A stretch of 25,794 bases of DNA from Planctomycetota bacterium (GCA_016209585.1 JACQVU010000280.1:1-25794), one strand, 5' to 3'; positions 1-8,076 are shown, numbered from the stretch's first letter. Notes: generated by a model from the letters alone, not told the origin. Made by a program: numbers and translations.

Positions 1-139
1 GGGCTGGGGGTTGGGGGTTGGGCTTTCCGAAGGCTTCTTCCTCCGAAGCCACGTGGTTTTCGGCGGCGGCGATGGCGGCGTAGATGGCGACGCCCCCGGC
101 GATGAAGAGCAGGCCGAGAAGGGAGAGACGAATGGTCAT
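1..139 (-). CDS. Small membrane-anchored or secreted protein, C-terminus outside window
   Basis: Only the first 46 codons lie in the window, starting at an ATG on the minus strand. The translation opens with MTIRLSLLGLLFIAGG and continues as one hydrophobic segment to about residue 26 (VAIYAAIAAA). After that it turns acidic (EEEAF) and Pro/Asn-rich (KPNPQPP). The hydrophobic stretch could be a membrane anchor or an uncleaved signal sequence. The start is 22 nt downstream of the helicase stop on the same strand, so co-transcription is likely. No clear Shine-Dalgarno sequence is seen (the upstream bases are CCCCCACC). Function is not recognisable from this fragment. Confidence 0.5.
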   Translation of the reverse strand, partial: MTIRLSLLGLLFIAGGVAIYAAIAAAENHVASEEEAFGKPNPQPPA

Positions 140-161
140 GGTGGGGGTTCTCTAATGCGGG

Positions 162-2447
162 TCAGACCCGCAGTTTGACCAGCCGCGCGAAGGCCGCGGC
201 CAGCGTCTTCTCACCGTGTTCGTCAAACGTCACCACCACCTTGGGCGAATGGCGGCTTCCGGCGACGGCGGTGACGACGCCCTGGCCGAACGTCTCGTGA
301 AAGACGCGCTGCCCCGGCGAGTAGGCGGGCGGCTCGGACCTCATCTCATCGGCGGACGGGCCGCCGTCGCCGTCGCCGTCCGCCCCGTCCCGCCGGCGGC
401 CGCGCCCCGTCCGGGCGCGCAGCCTTCTCGCCAGGCCGGCGGCGGTGTGATCGATCTCGGCGACGGCGTTTTTGCCCATCTCGCGGATGAAGCGAGAGGG
501 GCGGCGGGTTTCGCTGAAGCCGGCGCGGGCGCGCCAGTCGGCCGAGGTGAGAATGACGCGCCGCCTGGCGCGGGTGAGGCCGACGTACATGAGGCGGCGT
601 TCTTCCTCCAGGTCGTCGGCGCGGTCGAGGGGGAAGAGGCCGTCCTCCACGCCCGCGATAATCACGGTGTGGAACTCCAGCCCCTTGGCGGCGTGGAGGG
701 TCATGAGGGTGACCCGTTCGGGCGCCAGTTCGGAGCGATCCGCGCTGGTGACCAGCGCGGCCTGTTCCAGGAAGGCGGCGAGGCTGCCGTTTTCCGCGCG
801 CCGGTCGTACTCGGCGGCGGCGACCACCAGTTCCTCCAGGTTTTCGGCGCGCTCGACGTCCTGGGGGTCGGGCGAGTTCCGGTAGGAGGCCAGGAGGCCG
901 GTGTTTTCCACGACGGCGCGGACGATGGGCGACACGGGGAAATCGCCCAGCGCCGCGAGGGGGGCGAAGAGGTCGAAGAAGGCGGCCGCCGCCTTGCGGG
1001 CGGAGGGGGAGAGGCCGGGGGCGGCGTCGGCGTCGCGGGCCGCGGCCAGCAGCGAGAGACCGCGGGCGGCGGCGTGTTCAGAGAGGCGCGCCACGGCGGT
1101 CTTGCCGAGTTTGCGGGCCGGCACGTTGATGACGCGCCGGACGGAGAGGTCGTCGACCGGGTTAAGCAGAATGGTGAGGTAGGCCAGGGCGTCTTTGATC
1201 TCGCGGCGCTGGTAGAAGGCGGTGCCGCCCACCACGACGTAAGGGATTCCCTCCCTGACGAAACGCTCCTCAATGGCGCGCGACTGGGCCGTGACGCGGT
1301 AGAGCACGGCCACGTCGCCGTACCGCGCGCCCTCCTCCCGCGCCGCCTCGCGCGCGGCGGCGGCGATGGCGCCGGCCTCCTCGCCTTCGTCGTCGTAGCG
1401 CCGGTGCTCGATGGCCTTCCCGGCGCGCTCCTCTGACCACATGGCCTTCTCCTTGCGATCCGCGTTGTGGGCGATGAGCGCGTTGGCCGCGTCGAGAATC
1501 ACCTGCGTCGAGCGGTAGTTCCGGTCGAGCACCACCACCCGGCAACCGGGATAGTCGCGCTCGAATGAGAGGATGTTGCCGATGTCGGCCCCGCGCCAGC
1601 CGTAGATGGACTGGTCGGGGTCGCCGGTGACGCACACGTTCTTACGCTTCGCGCCAAGCAGCCGCACGATCTCGTACTGGGCGCGGTTGGTGTCCTGGTA
1701 CTCGTCCACCAGCAGGTACTGGAACTGATCCTGGTACGTCTCGCGCGCGTCGGCGTTCTCGCGCAGCAGGCGCACGACGTTGACGAGCAGGTCGTCGAAG
1801 TCCATGGCGTTGCGCCGGCGCAGCGTCTCCTGATAGACGGGGTAGACGTCGAAGACCTTCTGGTCGAAGTAGTCGCCCACCGCGTAGTCCGCCGGGTCGA
1901 TCAAATCGTTTTTCGCCGCCGAGATGCGCCCCAGTACCACGGGCGGGCGGTAGTGGGTGGCGTCGATCTTCAGGCTCGCCAGCGCCTCCTTCACCACCGC
2001 GATCTGGTCGTCGGTGTCGTAGATGGTGAAGTGCTCGCGGTACCCCAGCGCCTCGGCGTGCCGCCGCAGGAGCCGCGCGCAGGCGGAGTGAAACGTGGAG
2101 ACCCACAGGCCGCGAACGTCGAGAAACTCGTCCACCCGCGAGCGCATCTCACCCGCGGCCTTGTTCGTGAAGGTGATGGCGAGAATGCGCGTCGCCGGCA
2201 CCCCCTCCGACACGAGGTGGCCCAGCCGCCGCGGGTTCACGCGGGTCTTGCCCGACCCCGCCCCGGCCAGCACCAGCAGCGGGCCGTCGACGTGGGTGAT
2301 CGCCTCGCGCTGGCGGTCGGAGACGCCTTCAAGAATCTTCCGGCGAGTATCGAGTTCCACTTCGTTATCGACTTTCTGAAGCCGCCGACCGAGGCGGGCG
2401 GACCTCTCTGTCGACAGCGCCTCAAGTCTAAACGCCCGCGGCTTCAC
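162..2447 (-). CDS. pcrA: UvrD/PcrA-type superfamily 1A DNA helicase
   Basis: ATP-dependent 3'-5' DNA helicase of the UvrD/PcrA/Rep family, which acts in nucleotide-excision repair, mismatch repair and clearing of replication or transcription conflicts. The helicase motifs are in order: Q-motif (DRQREAI), Walker A AGAGSGKT at about 61-68, motif Ia (AITFTNKAAGEM), motif II DEYQDTN at about 248-254, motif III GDPDQSIYGWRGA at about 275-287, motif IV with DRNYRST, motif V (TLHAAKGLEF) and motif VI (YVGLTRARRR). The last ~55 residues (GQGVVTAV...VTFDEHGEKTL) match the small C-terminal Tudor-like domain of PcrA/UvrD, which binds RNA polymerase. At 761 aa the length is normal. The listed start is a GTG with GGAG only 1-2 nt upstream, which is too close for a good ribosome site. 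A GTG at about codon 30 is an alternative, so the first ~30 residues are uncertain. The residues after Walker A read RVNPRR where relatives usually have RVLTxR. Confidence 0.95.
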   Translation of the reverse strand: MKPRAFRLEALSTERSARLGRRLQKVDNEVELDTRRKILEGVSDRQREAITHVDGPLLVLAGAGSGKTRVNPRRLGHLVSEGVPATRILAITFTNKAAGEMRSRVDEFLDVRGLWVSTFHSACARLLRRHAEALGYREHFTIYDTDDQIAVVKEALASLKIDATHYRPPVVLGRISAAKNDLIDPADYAVGDYFDQKVFDVYPVYQETLRRRNAMDFDDLLVNVVRLLRENADARETYQDQFQYLLVDEYQDTNRAQYEIVRLLGAKRKNVCVTGDPDQSIYGWRGADIGNILSFERDYPGCRVVVLDRNYRSTQVILDAANALIAHNADRKEKAMWSEERAGKAIEHRRYDDEGEEAGAIAAAAREAAREEGARYGDVAVLYRVTAQSRAIEERFVREGIPYVVVGGTAFYQRREIKDALAYLTILLNPVDDLSVRRVINVPARKLGKTAVARLSEHAAARGLSLLAAARDADAAPGLSPSARKAAAAFFDLFAPLAALGDFPVSPIVRAVVENTGLLASYRNSPDPQDVERAENLEELVVAAAEYDRRAENGSLAAFLEQAALVTSADRSELAPERVTLMTLHAAKGLEFHTVIIAGVEDGLFPLDRADDLEEERRLMYVGLTRARRRVILTSADWRARAGFSETRRPSRFIREMGKNAVAEIDHTAAGLARRLRARTGRGRRRDGADGDGDGGPSADEMRSEPPAYSPGQRVFHETFGQGVVTAVAGSRHSPKVVVTFDEHGEKTLAAAFARLVKLRV

Positions 2448-2468
2448 TCTCCAGGGACCGCCCGGCGC

Positions 2469-2485
2469 AGAGGCGTTTTGCCTCT
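2469..2485. repeat. Perfect inverted repeat in the divergent intergenic region
   Basis: AGAGGC, a five-base GTTTT loop and GCCTCT form a perfect 6-bp stem. It sits between the divergent helicase and transporter genes and its last base is the first base of the transporter's -35 hexamer. It could be an operator, or a hairpin in the 5' leader of the helicase mRNA. The sequence alone does not decide. Confidence 0.5.
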
Positions 2486-2513
2486 TGTGAAGACGAGGTG
2501 ACGCGGCTAGAAT
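2485..2513 (+). promoter_or_regulatory. Sigma-70-type promoter of the transporter-MBL-modABC operon
   Basis: A -35 element TTGTGA (2485-2490) and a -10 element TAGAAT (2508-2513) are separated by exactly 17 bases. Predicted transcription would start near 2520, giving a leader of about 50 nt before the ATG at 2573. The match is strong for such a G+C-rich region. Confidence 0.7.
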
Positions 2514-2572
2514 CCCGCGTCCTTTTGAGCGCCGCGTGGCGCTGGGCAGGAACCTTCGATTCGGAGTCCCCT

Positions 2573-4396
2573 ATGGATTCGCTCCGGAAGTGGACGACCC
2601 GTTTGACCGCGAGCATGGCCGCGGTGGCGCTCTTCCCGGCGGTGGCGCTGGCCGCGGAGGGCCACGCGCACATGCCGGTGGCGATGTGGAGCATCATTCC
2701 CTTCGCGGTGCTGCTGCTGGGCATCGCCATCATTCCGCTCACCTACGGCCACTGGTGGGAACACAACACCAACAAGTTGAAGGTGGCGCTGCTGCTCGGT
2801 CTGCCGGTGCTGCTCTACCTGCTCTTCCAGGGGAGCGCGCAGGATCGCGGCGAGAACCGCCTGAAACTGATCGAGACCATGATGGAGTACGTGGCCTTCA
2901 TCGCGCTGCTGGGGTCGCTGTTCGTGATCTCCGGCGGCATCCTGGTCACCGGGTCGCTGCGGGGCCGGCCCGTGGTCAACACGGCGATCCTGGCGTTGGG
3001 CGGGATACTGGCCAGTTTCATCGGCACCACCGGCGCGGCGATGCTTCTCATCCGGCCGACCATCCGGGCCAACGCCCACCGGGCGAAAAAGGCGCACATC
3101 ATCATCTTCTTCACCTTCATCGTGGCCAATTGCGGCGGCATGTTGACGCCGCTCGGCGACCCGCCGCTCTTCCTTGGATTCCTGAAGGGGGTGCCGTTCG
3201 CCTGGACGCTGCGGCTTCTCCCGCAATGGGCCATGGTCAACGCCCTGTTGCTGGTCATCTTCTACGTCTGGGACACGATGGCGAGCCGCGGCGACGCCCC
3301 CGCGCCGGCGGACGGCGCCGCCGCGCCCCTGGGCATCAAGGGCGCGTTCAACATCCTGCTCCTCGGCGGCGTCATCGCCACGGTGGTGGCCTCGGCGGAG
3401 GTCGAGAAGTGGTACCACCACTCGCGCTTCCACGGCATCTTCGAGGCCCGGACGCGGGAGGCGATGAAAGACCAGCCCGCCGTGTTCGCGGCGCTGAACG
3501 CCTATGCCGCCGGAGCCGCCCGGGAAGAAATGGGCAAACTCCGGCCCGTCCTGGAGAAGAAGGGGGTGAAGGAGGGCGACGAGGCGTACAAGCAGGCGGA
3601 AGAGCACGCGATGGTCGGCGCGCAGGAGAAGGCGTGGGAGGCATTCTTCAAGGGCGACGCCGAACATTTCCGCGGCCAGGCCCCGCTGGTGGTGGGCTAT
3701 CGCGCGGCGGAGGCGAACAACGAACGTGTTGAGAAGGAGTGGATGAGTTTCGAGTACACCCAGCACCTCTTGAAGGAGGCCGTAGTCAAGGGGTTCCAGG
3801 TGGCGGTCATGCTGCTGCTCGCGTGGGCCTCGCTCTTCCGCACGCCGTGGACGTTGCGCCAGGAGAACGGCTTCTCCTGGGCGCCCATCCAGGAGGTGGC
3901 TTACCTGTTCATCGGCATTTTCGTCACGATGATCCCGGCGCTCATCGTCCTGAACGTGCGCGGCGGCGACATCGTCACCTGGGCCGTTGGCGATCTCGCC
4001 ACGACCTACGGCGGCGATCAGGCGAAGTTCCTCAGCGCGCAACTGCCGCTCTTTTTCTGGCTGACTGGCGGGCTGTCCAGTTTTCTTGACAACGCGCCCA
4101 CCTACCTCGTATTCCTCTCCACGGCGCAAGGGCTGGGGACGCAGGGGGTGGACGCGGCCGATCTGGTGGTCGGCGTGCCCAACGTGCTGCTGGAGGCCAT
4201 CGCCTGCGGCGCGGTGATGATGGGGGCGAACACCTACATCGGCAACGGGCCGAACTTCATGGTCAAGGCCATCGCCGAGGAGGCGAAGATCAAAATGCCC
4301 TCGTTCTTCGGGTACATGGCCTACAGCATCGGCATTCTGATCCCCACGTTCATCGCCGTGACCTTCATCTTCTTCATGCGGGGCGTCGCCCGGTAG
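2573..4396 (+). CDS. CitMHS/NhaD-like ion transporter (putative citrate or Na+/H+ antiporter)
   Basis: Polytopic inner-membrane protein of the Ion Transporter superfamily (the group containing CitMHS, NhaD and ArsB). The translation has about 10-12 hydrophobic segments. It carries the two signature regions of such carriers, one in each half: GTTGAAMLLIRP / GGMLTPLGDPPLFLGF (about 151-203) and SSFLDNAPTYLVF / GANTYIGNGPNFMVKA (about 502-566). The N-terminus resembles a signal sequence ending ALA-A near residue 28. Between about residues 278 and 405 lies a charged, soluble, mostly helical insert splitting the two halves. It makes the protein (607 aa) longer than usual carriers of this type. The ATG at 2573 is chosen because GGAG lies 6 nt upstream and the hydrophobic N-terminus follows. 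Substrate cannot be read from sequence: Na+/H+, citrate or another anion are all possible. First gene of the operon. Confidence 0.8.
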   Translation: MDSLRKWTTRLTASMAAVALFPAVALAAEGHAHMPVAMWSIIPFAVLLLGIAIIPLTYGHWWEHNTNKLKVALLLGLPVLLYLLFQGSAQDRGENRLKLIETMMEYVAFIALLGSLFVISGGILVTGSLRGRPVVNTAILALGGILASFIGTTGAAMLLIRPTIRANAHRAKKAHIIIFFTFIVANCGGMLTPLGDPPLFLGFLKGVPFAWTLRLLPQWAMVNALLLVIFYVWDTMASRGDAPAPADGAAAPLGIKGAFNILLLGGVIATVVASAEVEKWYHHSRFHGIFEARTREAMKDQPAVFAALNAYAAGAAREEMGKLRPVLEKKGVKEGDEAYKQAEEHAMVGAQEKAWEAFFKGDAEHFRGQAPLVVGYRAAEANNERVEKEWMSFEYTQHLLKEAVVKGFQVAVMLLLAWASLFRTPWTLRQENGFSWAPIQEVAYLFIGIFVTMIPALIVLNVRGGDIVTWAVGDLATTYGGDQAKFLSAQLPLFFWLTGGLSSFLDNAPTYLVFLSTAQGLGTQGVDAADLVVGVPNVLLEAIACGAVMMGANTYIGNGPNFMVKAIAEEAKIKMPSFFGYMAYSIGILIPTFIAVTFIFFMRGVAR

Positions 4397-4401
4397 CAGC
4401 C

Positions 4402-5361
4402 ATGCGCGTGAAGGTCTGGGGCTGCCGCGGGTCCGTGCCATGCCCCGGCCTGAACACCGTCAAGTACGGCGGCAACACCTCCTGCTACGAGGTGTTGACG
4501 GGCGACGGCCGGCACTTCGTGCTGGACGGCGGCACGGGCATCTGGCCGCTCGGTCGCGCGCTGGCGGCGCTGGGCACGGGCCAGCGGATCACGGTGCTGT
4601 TCAACCACACGCACTGGGACCACATCGCCGGCTTCGCCTTCTTCGAGCCGCTGTTCGTGGCGGGCAACCGGATCGACGCCTACGGCCCGTTCAACCTGGT
4701 GGACCAGGGGAAGAGTTTCGAGCGCACCATGCAGGTGCAGTGGGACCGGCAGTTCTACCCCCACCGTTTCACCGGTATCGCGGCGCTTCTGGAATACCAT
4801 GAGATGCGGGAGGGGGTGACCGACTTCGGCGGCGTCACGGTCCGGTCGCACTTCATGAACCACTCCATCCAGGCGCTGGGGTACCGCGTCAGCGTGGGCG
4901 GGAAGAGCCTTTTCTACACCGGCGACACCGAGCCGTACCGCAACCCCTGGGCGGACGGCGAGGCGGGGTCCGGGGCGAAGGCGTCGCCGGCCGCCGAAAC
5001 AACGTCCAGCGGTCTCTGGGACGACGACGATCACTTCGGCGAGCAGGCCGGCGCGATCATCGAAATGCGGAACAACCAGATCGTGGAACTGTGCCGCGAC
5101 GTCGATCTCCTGATCTGCGACGCCCAGTACACCGCCGAGGAGTACCGCACGAAGGTCGGCTGGGGCCACACCTCCATCCCCGACGCGGTCGACATGGGCG
5201 TCAAGGCCGGCGCGCGGCGCATCGGACTGTCACACCACGAGCCGCTGCACGACGACGCGCGGCTGGACGCGCTGGAAGCCTGGGCGCGCGACTACGCTCG
5301 CGGCAAGGGGTTCACGGGCGAGGTTTTCATGACGCGCGAGGGACAGGAGGTGACGTTGTGA
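4402..5361 (+). CDS. Metallo-beta-lactamase-fold hydrolase
   Basis: Predicted cytoplasmic metallo-hydrolase of 319 aa. The diagnostic metal-binding motif HTHWDH is at residues 69-74, preceded by the strand motif LDGGTG at 41-46. Further likely ligands are the His in MNHS (~155), the Asp in FYTGDTEP (~175) and the His in LSHHEPLHDD near the C-terminus. The opening (VKVWGCRGSVPCPG, then YGGNTSCYEV) is typical of the PhnP/phosphodiesterase-like MBL branch, often annotated only as MBL-fold hydrolase. A short linker at about 190-207 (GSGAKASPAAETTSSG) looks like a lineage-specific insertion. The start is 5 nt after the transporter stop with no strong Shine-Dalgarno, suggesting translational coupling. 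The gene's end overlaps modA. The substrate is unknown, and a role tied to molybdate uptake is only suggested by position. Confidence 0.9.
   Translation: MRVKVWGCRGSVPCPGLNTVKYGGNTSCYEVLTGDGRHFVLDGGTGIWPLGRALAALGTGQRITVLFNHTHWDHIAGFAFFEPLFVAGNRIDAYGPFNLVDQGKSFERTMQVQWDRQFYPHRFTGIAALLEYHEMREGVTDFGGVTVRSHFMNHSIQALGYRVSVGGKSLFYTGDTEPYRNPWADGEAGSGAKASPAAETTSSGLWDDDDHFGEQAGAIIEMRNNQIVELCRDVDLLICDAQYTAEEYRTKVGWGHTSIPDAVDMGVKAGARRIGLSHHEPLHDDARLDALEAWARDYARGKGFTGEVFMTREGQEVTL
5345..5353 (+). promoter_or_regulatory. Strong Shine-Dalgarno fixing the modA GTG start
   Basis: AGGAGGTGA, a full complement of the 16S rRNA 3' end, lies 4 nt before the GTG at 5358. It is inside the end of the MBL-hydrolase gene. 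It decides the modA start in a region with no ATG. Confidence 0.8.
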
Positions 5362-6188
5362 GAACGGCGTTCGCCGGGCCGTGGCTCATCGGCGGCACGG
5401 CGGCGCTGGGGTTGGCGTTGGACGCCGCGGGCTGCTTCGCCTCGGCGCCCGGCGGCCCCACCGGTGCGCCCGGGGCGCGCGTCGTCCTGCGCGTGGCCGC
5501 GGCGGCCAGCGTGGGTCCCGCGTTGGAAGATCTCGCCCGGGCGTTCGAGAAAGATCGCCCGGAGACGGAGGTGCGGGTGACCGCCGGCGCGACCGGCAAC
5601 CTGGCGGCGCAGGCGCGGGAGGGAGCGCCGTTCGATATGTTTTTCGCCGCCGATACCGAGTCGGTGGACCTGCTCGCCCGCGACAATTTGATACGGGCGG
5701 ATGGCGGACCGTTTCTTTACGCCCGCGGCCGGCTGGCGCTGGCGGCGCGGCTGGATTCGCCGGTGGACGTGGCGGCGCTGGGCGCGGCCGCGCTCGACGC
5801 GCCCGGCTTTTCGCGGCTGGCCATCGCCAACCCGCGGCACGCGCCCTATGGGCGCGCGGCCGTGGAGGCGCTGACGGCGCTCGGCCTGTGGGAGCGGTAC
5901 CGCGACCGGCTGGTGATGGGCGAGAACGCCGCGCAGACCGCGCAGTTCCTCGACGCCGGCGCGGCTGACGCGGCGCTCACGGCACGGTCCGCGTTCTTCT
6001 CGCCTTCCGGACCTGCCCGCGCCCGGTTGTGGACGGTTCCCGAGCAGTGGCACGCGCCGCTGCCCCACGCGGGAGCGACGCTGGCGCGTTGCGCGGCGCC
6101 GGATCGCGCGCGCGCTTTCGTGGACTTCCTCCGCGGACCGGCCGGAGCGGCCGCTCTCGCGCGCCACGGCCTCGATCCGTCGCCGTGA
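5358..6188 (+). CDS. modA: Molybdate ABC transporter, periplasmic substrate-binding protein ModA
   Basis: Captures molybdate (and probably tungstate) in the periplasm and hands it to ModB. The 276-aa protein starts with GTG and overlaps the preceding stop by 4 nt (GTGA). The N-terminus is a signal sequence ending in DAAGC, a loose lipobox, so a lipid-anchored form with Cys26 is likely. Family features are in order: an AAASVGPALEDLARAFE opening like the AASL..AL motif of ModA, the oxyanion-binding GATGNLAAQ (~75-83), EGAPFDMFFAAD (~86-97), ANPRHAPYGRAA in the hinge-lobe region (~154-165), ENAAQTAQF (~190) and a C-terminal VDFLRGPAG. Length fits the family. modB follows after 20 nt. Confidence 0.93.
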   Translation: MRTAFAGPWLIGGTAALGLALDAAGCFASAPGGPTGAPGARVVLRVAAAASVGPALEDLARAFEKDRPETEVRVTAGATGNLAAQAREGAPFDMFFAADTESVDLLARDNLIRADGGPFLYARGRLALAARLDSPVDVAALGAAALDAPGFSRLAIANPRHAPYGRAAVEALTALGLWERYRDRLVMGENAAQTAQFLDAGAADAALTARSAFFSPSGPARARLWTVPEQWHAPLPHAGATLARCAAPDRARAFVDFLRGPAGAAALARHGLDPSP

Positions 6189-6208
6189 CCTGACCTCACG
6201 GGTGACGC

Positions 6209-6871
6209 ATGGACTGGACAGCCATCGGCGTGAGCGTGCGCCTGGCGGCGGTCACCACGGGTGCGTTGCTGCTGATCGCCGTTCCCCTCGCCGGGTGGCT
6301 GGCCTTCTCGCGGGCGCGCTGGAAGCCGCTGGTGGAGGCCGCGGTGGGCTTGCCCCTGGTGCTGCCGCCCACCGTGCTTGGTTATTACCTTTTGACGCTG
6401 CTGGGCGCGCGCGGCCCGGTGGGCGCCTGGTTCACGGCCCTCACCGGCCACCCCCTGGCCTTCACCTTCGAGGGGCTGGTGGTGGGGTCGGTTCTCTACA
6501 GCCTGCCCTTCGCCGTGCAGCCCATGGCCGCGGCCTTCGCCGCCGTGGACCGTCGCCTGCTGGAGACGGCCGCGACGCTGGGATCGTCTCCCGCCGGGGC
6601 TTTCTGGCGCGTGACCCTGCCGCTTTCCAAGGGCGGCGTCGCGGCGGCGGCGGCGCTGGCCTTCGCCCACACCGTCGGCGAGTTCGGCGTCGTGCTGATG
6701 ATCGGCGGCAACATTCCGGGGACGACGCGCACCATCTCCATGGCCATTTACGACGACGTGCAGGCGCTGGACTACGCCGCCGCCGGGCGGGCGAGCCTGC
6801 TGCTGCTGCTCTTCTCGTTCGCGGCGCTGGCGGCGGTGGCCGCGCTGCGCCGCCGGCCGGCCCCGCCATGA
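6209..6871 (+). CDS. modB: Molybdate ABC transporter permease ModB
   Basis: Inner-membrane permease of the molybdate importer, 220 aa, with about five hydrophobic helices. The cytoplasmic EAA loop that docks on the ATPase is visible as ETAATLGSSPAGAFWRVTLP at residues 119-138. VGLPLVLPPTVLGYYLL (46-62) and AFAHTVGEFGVVLMIGGNIP (151-170) are characteristic of ModB/CysT-type permeases. A GGGTGA-like ribosome site precedes the ATG. The stop codon overlaps the modC start in ATGA, which couples their translation. Confidence 0.96.
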   Translation: MDWTAIGVSVRLAAVTTGALLLIAVPLAGWLAFSRARWKPLVEAAVGLPLVLPPTVLGYYLLTLLGARGPVGAWFTALTGHPLAFTFEGLVVGSVLYSLPFAVQPMAAAFAAVDRRLLETAATLGSSPAGAFWRVTLPLSKGGVAAAAALAFAHTVGEFGVVLMIGGNIPGTTRTISMAIYDDVQALDYAAAGRASLLLLLFSFAALAAVAALRRRPAPP

Positions 6872-7986
6872 GCGCCCACCTCGTTCTGGAGTTCGAGCGC
6901 CGCTTCCCGCGGGGCGTCAGCCTCACGGCCCGCGCCACGGCGCGGGTCGAGCCGCCGGTGGTAACGGTGCTGTTCGGGCCGTCGGGCGCCGGCAAGACCA
7001 CGTTGCTGCGCTGTCTGGCGGGGCTTGACCGGCCGGACGCCGGGCGCATCGAGTTTCGGGGCGCGGTTTGGTTCGACGCGGCGGCGGGAACGCACGTCGC
7101 CGCGCGGAAGCGCGGCGTGGGGTTCGTCCCCCAGGACGGCGCGCTCTTCCCGCACCTTTCGGTGGCGAAGAACGTCGCCTACGGCCTCTTCGCGCGGCCG
7201 GCGGCGGCCCGCGAGGAACGTCTGCGCGAGATGCTGGCGCTGGCCCGCCTGGAGGCGCTGGCGGATCGCTGGCCCGCCACCCTCTCCGGGGGCGAACGCC
7301 AGCGGGTGGCGCTGGCGCGCGCCCTGGCGCCAGCCCCGCGCCTTTTGCTGCTGGACGAGCCGCTCTCGTCGCTGGACGCCGCCGCCCGGAGCGACCTGCG
7401 GCGCGAACTGCGCCGGGTGCTTCTCGCCAGCCGCACGCCCGCCGTGGTGGTCACGCACGACCGCGTGGAGGCCGCGGCGCTGGGCGACGATCTGATTCTG
7501 CTCGACCGCGGGCGGGTGTTGCAGCAGGGCCGGCTGGCGGAGGTCTTCGCCCACCCGGCGGGCATCGAGGCGTCGCGCGTGCTGGGCGCTGAGAACCTGG
7601 TGAGCGGCGTGGTCGCCGCGATCGAGGCCGGCGTGCTCGCGGTCCGGGTGGCCGCGGGCGAACCGGCTGCGACGACGACGATGATGCTCGCCGCCGTGGA
7701 CGAGGGCGGCGTGGCCGTGGGCGCGGAGGTGGCGCTCTGTTTCCGCGCCGAGGAGGTGCACATTCTGCGCCATCAACCGGGGGAGGGGATGAGCGCCCGC
7801 AATCGCATCGCGGCGCGGGTGGTCGAGACGCGCGACGAGGGGCCGGTGGTGAGCGTGCGGCTTGACGCCGGCTTTCCGCTCACCGCGCTGGTCACGCGCG
7901 CGGCGCGCGAGGAACTCTCCCTGGCGCCGGGCGTGGAGGTGATCGCCCTGGTGAAGGCCACCGCCGTGCACGCCATCGCGCGGTGA
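6868..7986 (+). CDS. modC: Molybdate ABC transporter ATP-binding protein ModC
   Basis: ATPase that drives the ModAB importer at the inner face of the cytoplasmic membrane, 372 aa. Visible elements are Walker A GPSGAGKT (37-44), Q-loop Gln89 (VPQD), signature LSGGERQ (139-145), Walker B LLLLDEP (159-165), D-loop SSLD (167-170) and H-loop His197 (VVTHD). The C-terminal part (about 240-372) includes a TOBE/MOP-type segment starting at SARNRIAARVV (~309). In this family that domain binds oxyanions and can inhibit transport. The ATG at 6868 overlaps the modB stop (ATGA). The reading frame is open further upstream, inside modB, but those codons are an overlap artefact. Confidence 0.96.
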   Translation: MSAHLVLEFERRFPRGVSLTARATARVEPPVVTVLFGPSGAGKTTLLRCLAGLDRPDAGRIEFRGAVWFDAAAGTHVAARKRGVGFVPQDGALFPHLSVAKNVAYGLFARPAAAREERLREMLALARLEALADRWPATLSGGERQRVALARALAPAPRLLLLDEPLSSLDAAARSDLRRELRRVLLASRTPAVVVTHDRVEAAALGDDLILLDRGRVLQQGRLAEVFAHPAGIEASRVLGAENLVSGVVAAIEAGVLAVRVAAGEPAATTTMMLAAVDEGGVAVGAEVALCFRAEEVHILRHQPGEGMSARNRIAARVVETRDEGPVVSVRLDAGFPLTALVTRAAREELSLAPGVEVIALVKATAVHAIAR

Positions 7987-8003
7987 TGGGGGCGGCCGAG
8001 ACG

Positions 8004-8076
8004 GGCGCCGGCCAGCGGCGCGGTTTCCAGAAGGCTGAGTGACTTAGCGAACCGCGCCTCCCGTTCCACCGGCGCC
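8004..8076. repeat. Nested inverted repeat (possible modC terminator or structured element)
   Basis: Three stacked complementary arms are visible. The outer pair is GGCGCCGG (8004-8011) with CCGGCGCC (8069-8076). The middle pair is GGCGCGGTT (8017-8025) with AACCGCGCC (8050-8058). The inner pair is GCTGA (8034-8038) with TTAGC (8044-8048), with one G-T wobble. It begins 17 nt after the modC stop. No T-tract follows, so a standard intrinsic terminator is not proven. An mRNA 3' stabiliser or a palindromic repeat unit are alternatives. Confidence 0.55.

Noticed and set aside
216..1436. 406-codon plus-strand frame opposite the helicase
   Set aside because: Gly/Ala/Val/His-rich low-complexity translation with no motif. 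The minus strand has all helicase motifs.
2514..2572. Molybdenum-cofactor riboswitch in the leader of the molybdate operon
   Set aside because: The leader is about 50 nt, too short for that riboswitch, and I could not see its conserved stems.
2507..4441. 644-codon open frame antisense to the transporter gene
   Set aside because: The product is rich in His, Arg, Gln and Glu, with no domain signal, and mirrors the codon bias of the real gene. It is a G+C-driven shadow frame.
6202..6867. Long upstream extension of modC through modB
   Set aside because: The frame is open only because of codon bias. ModB occupies the sequence and the modC start is set by the ATGA overlap.
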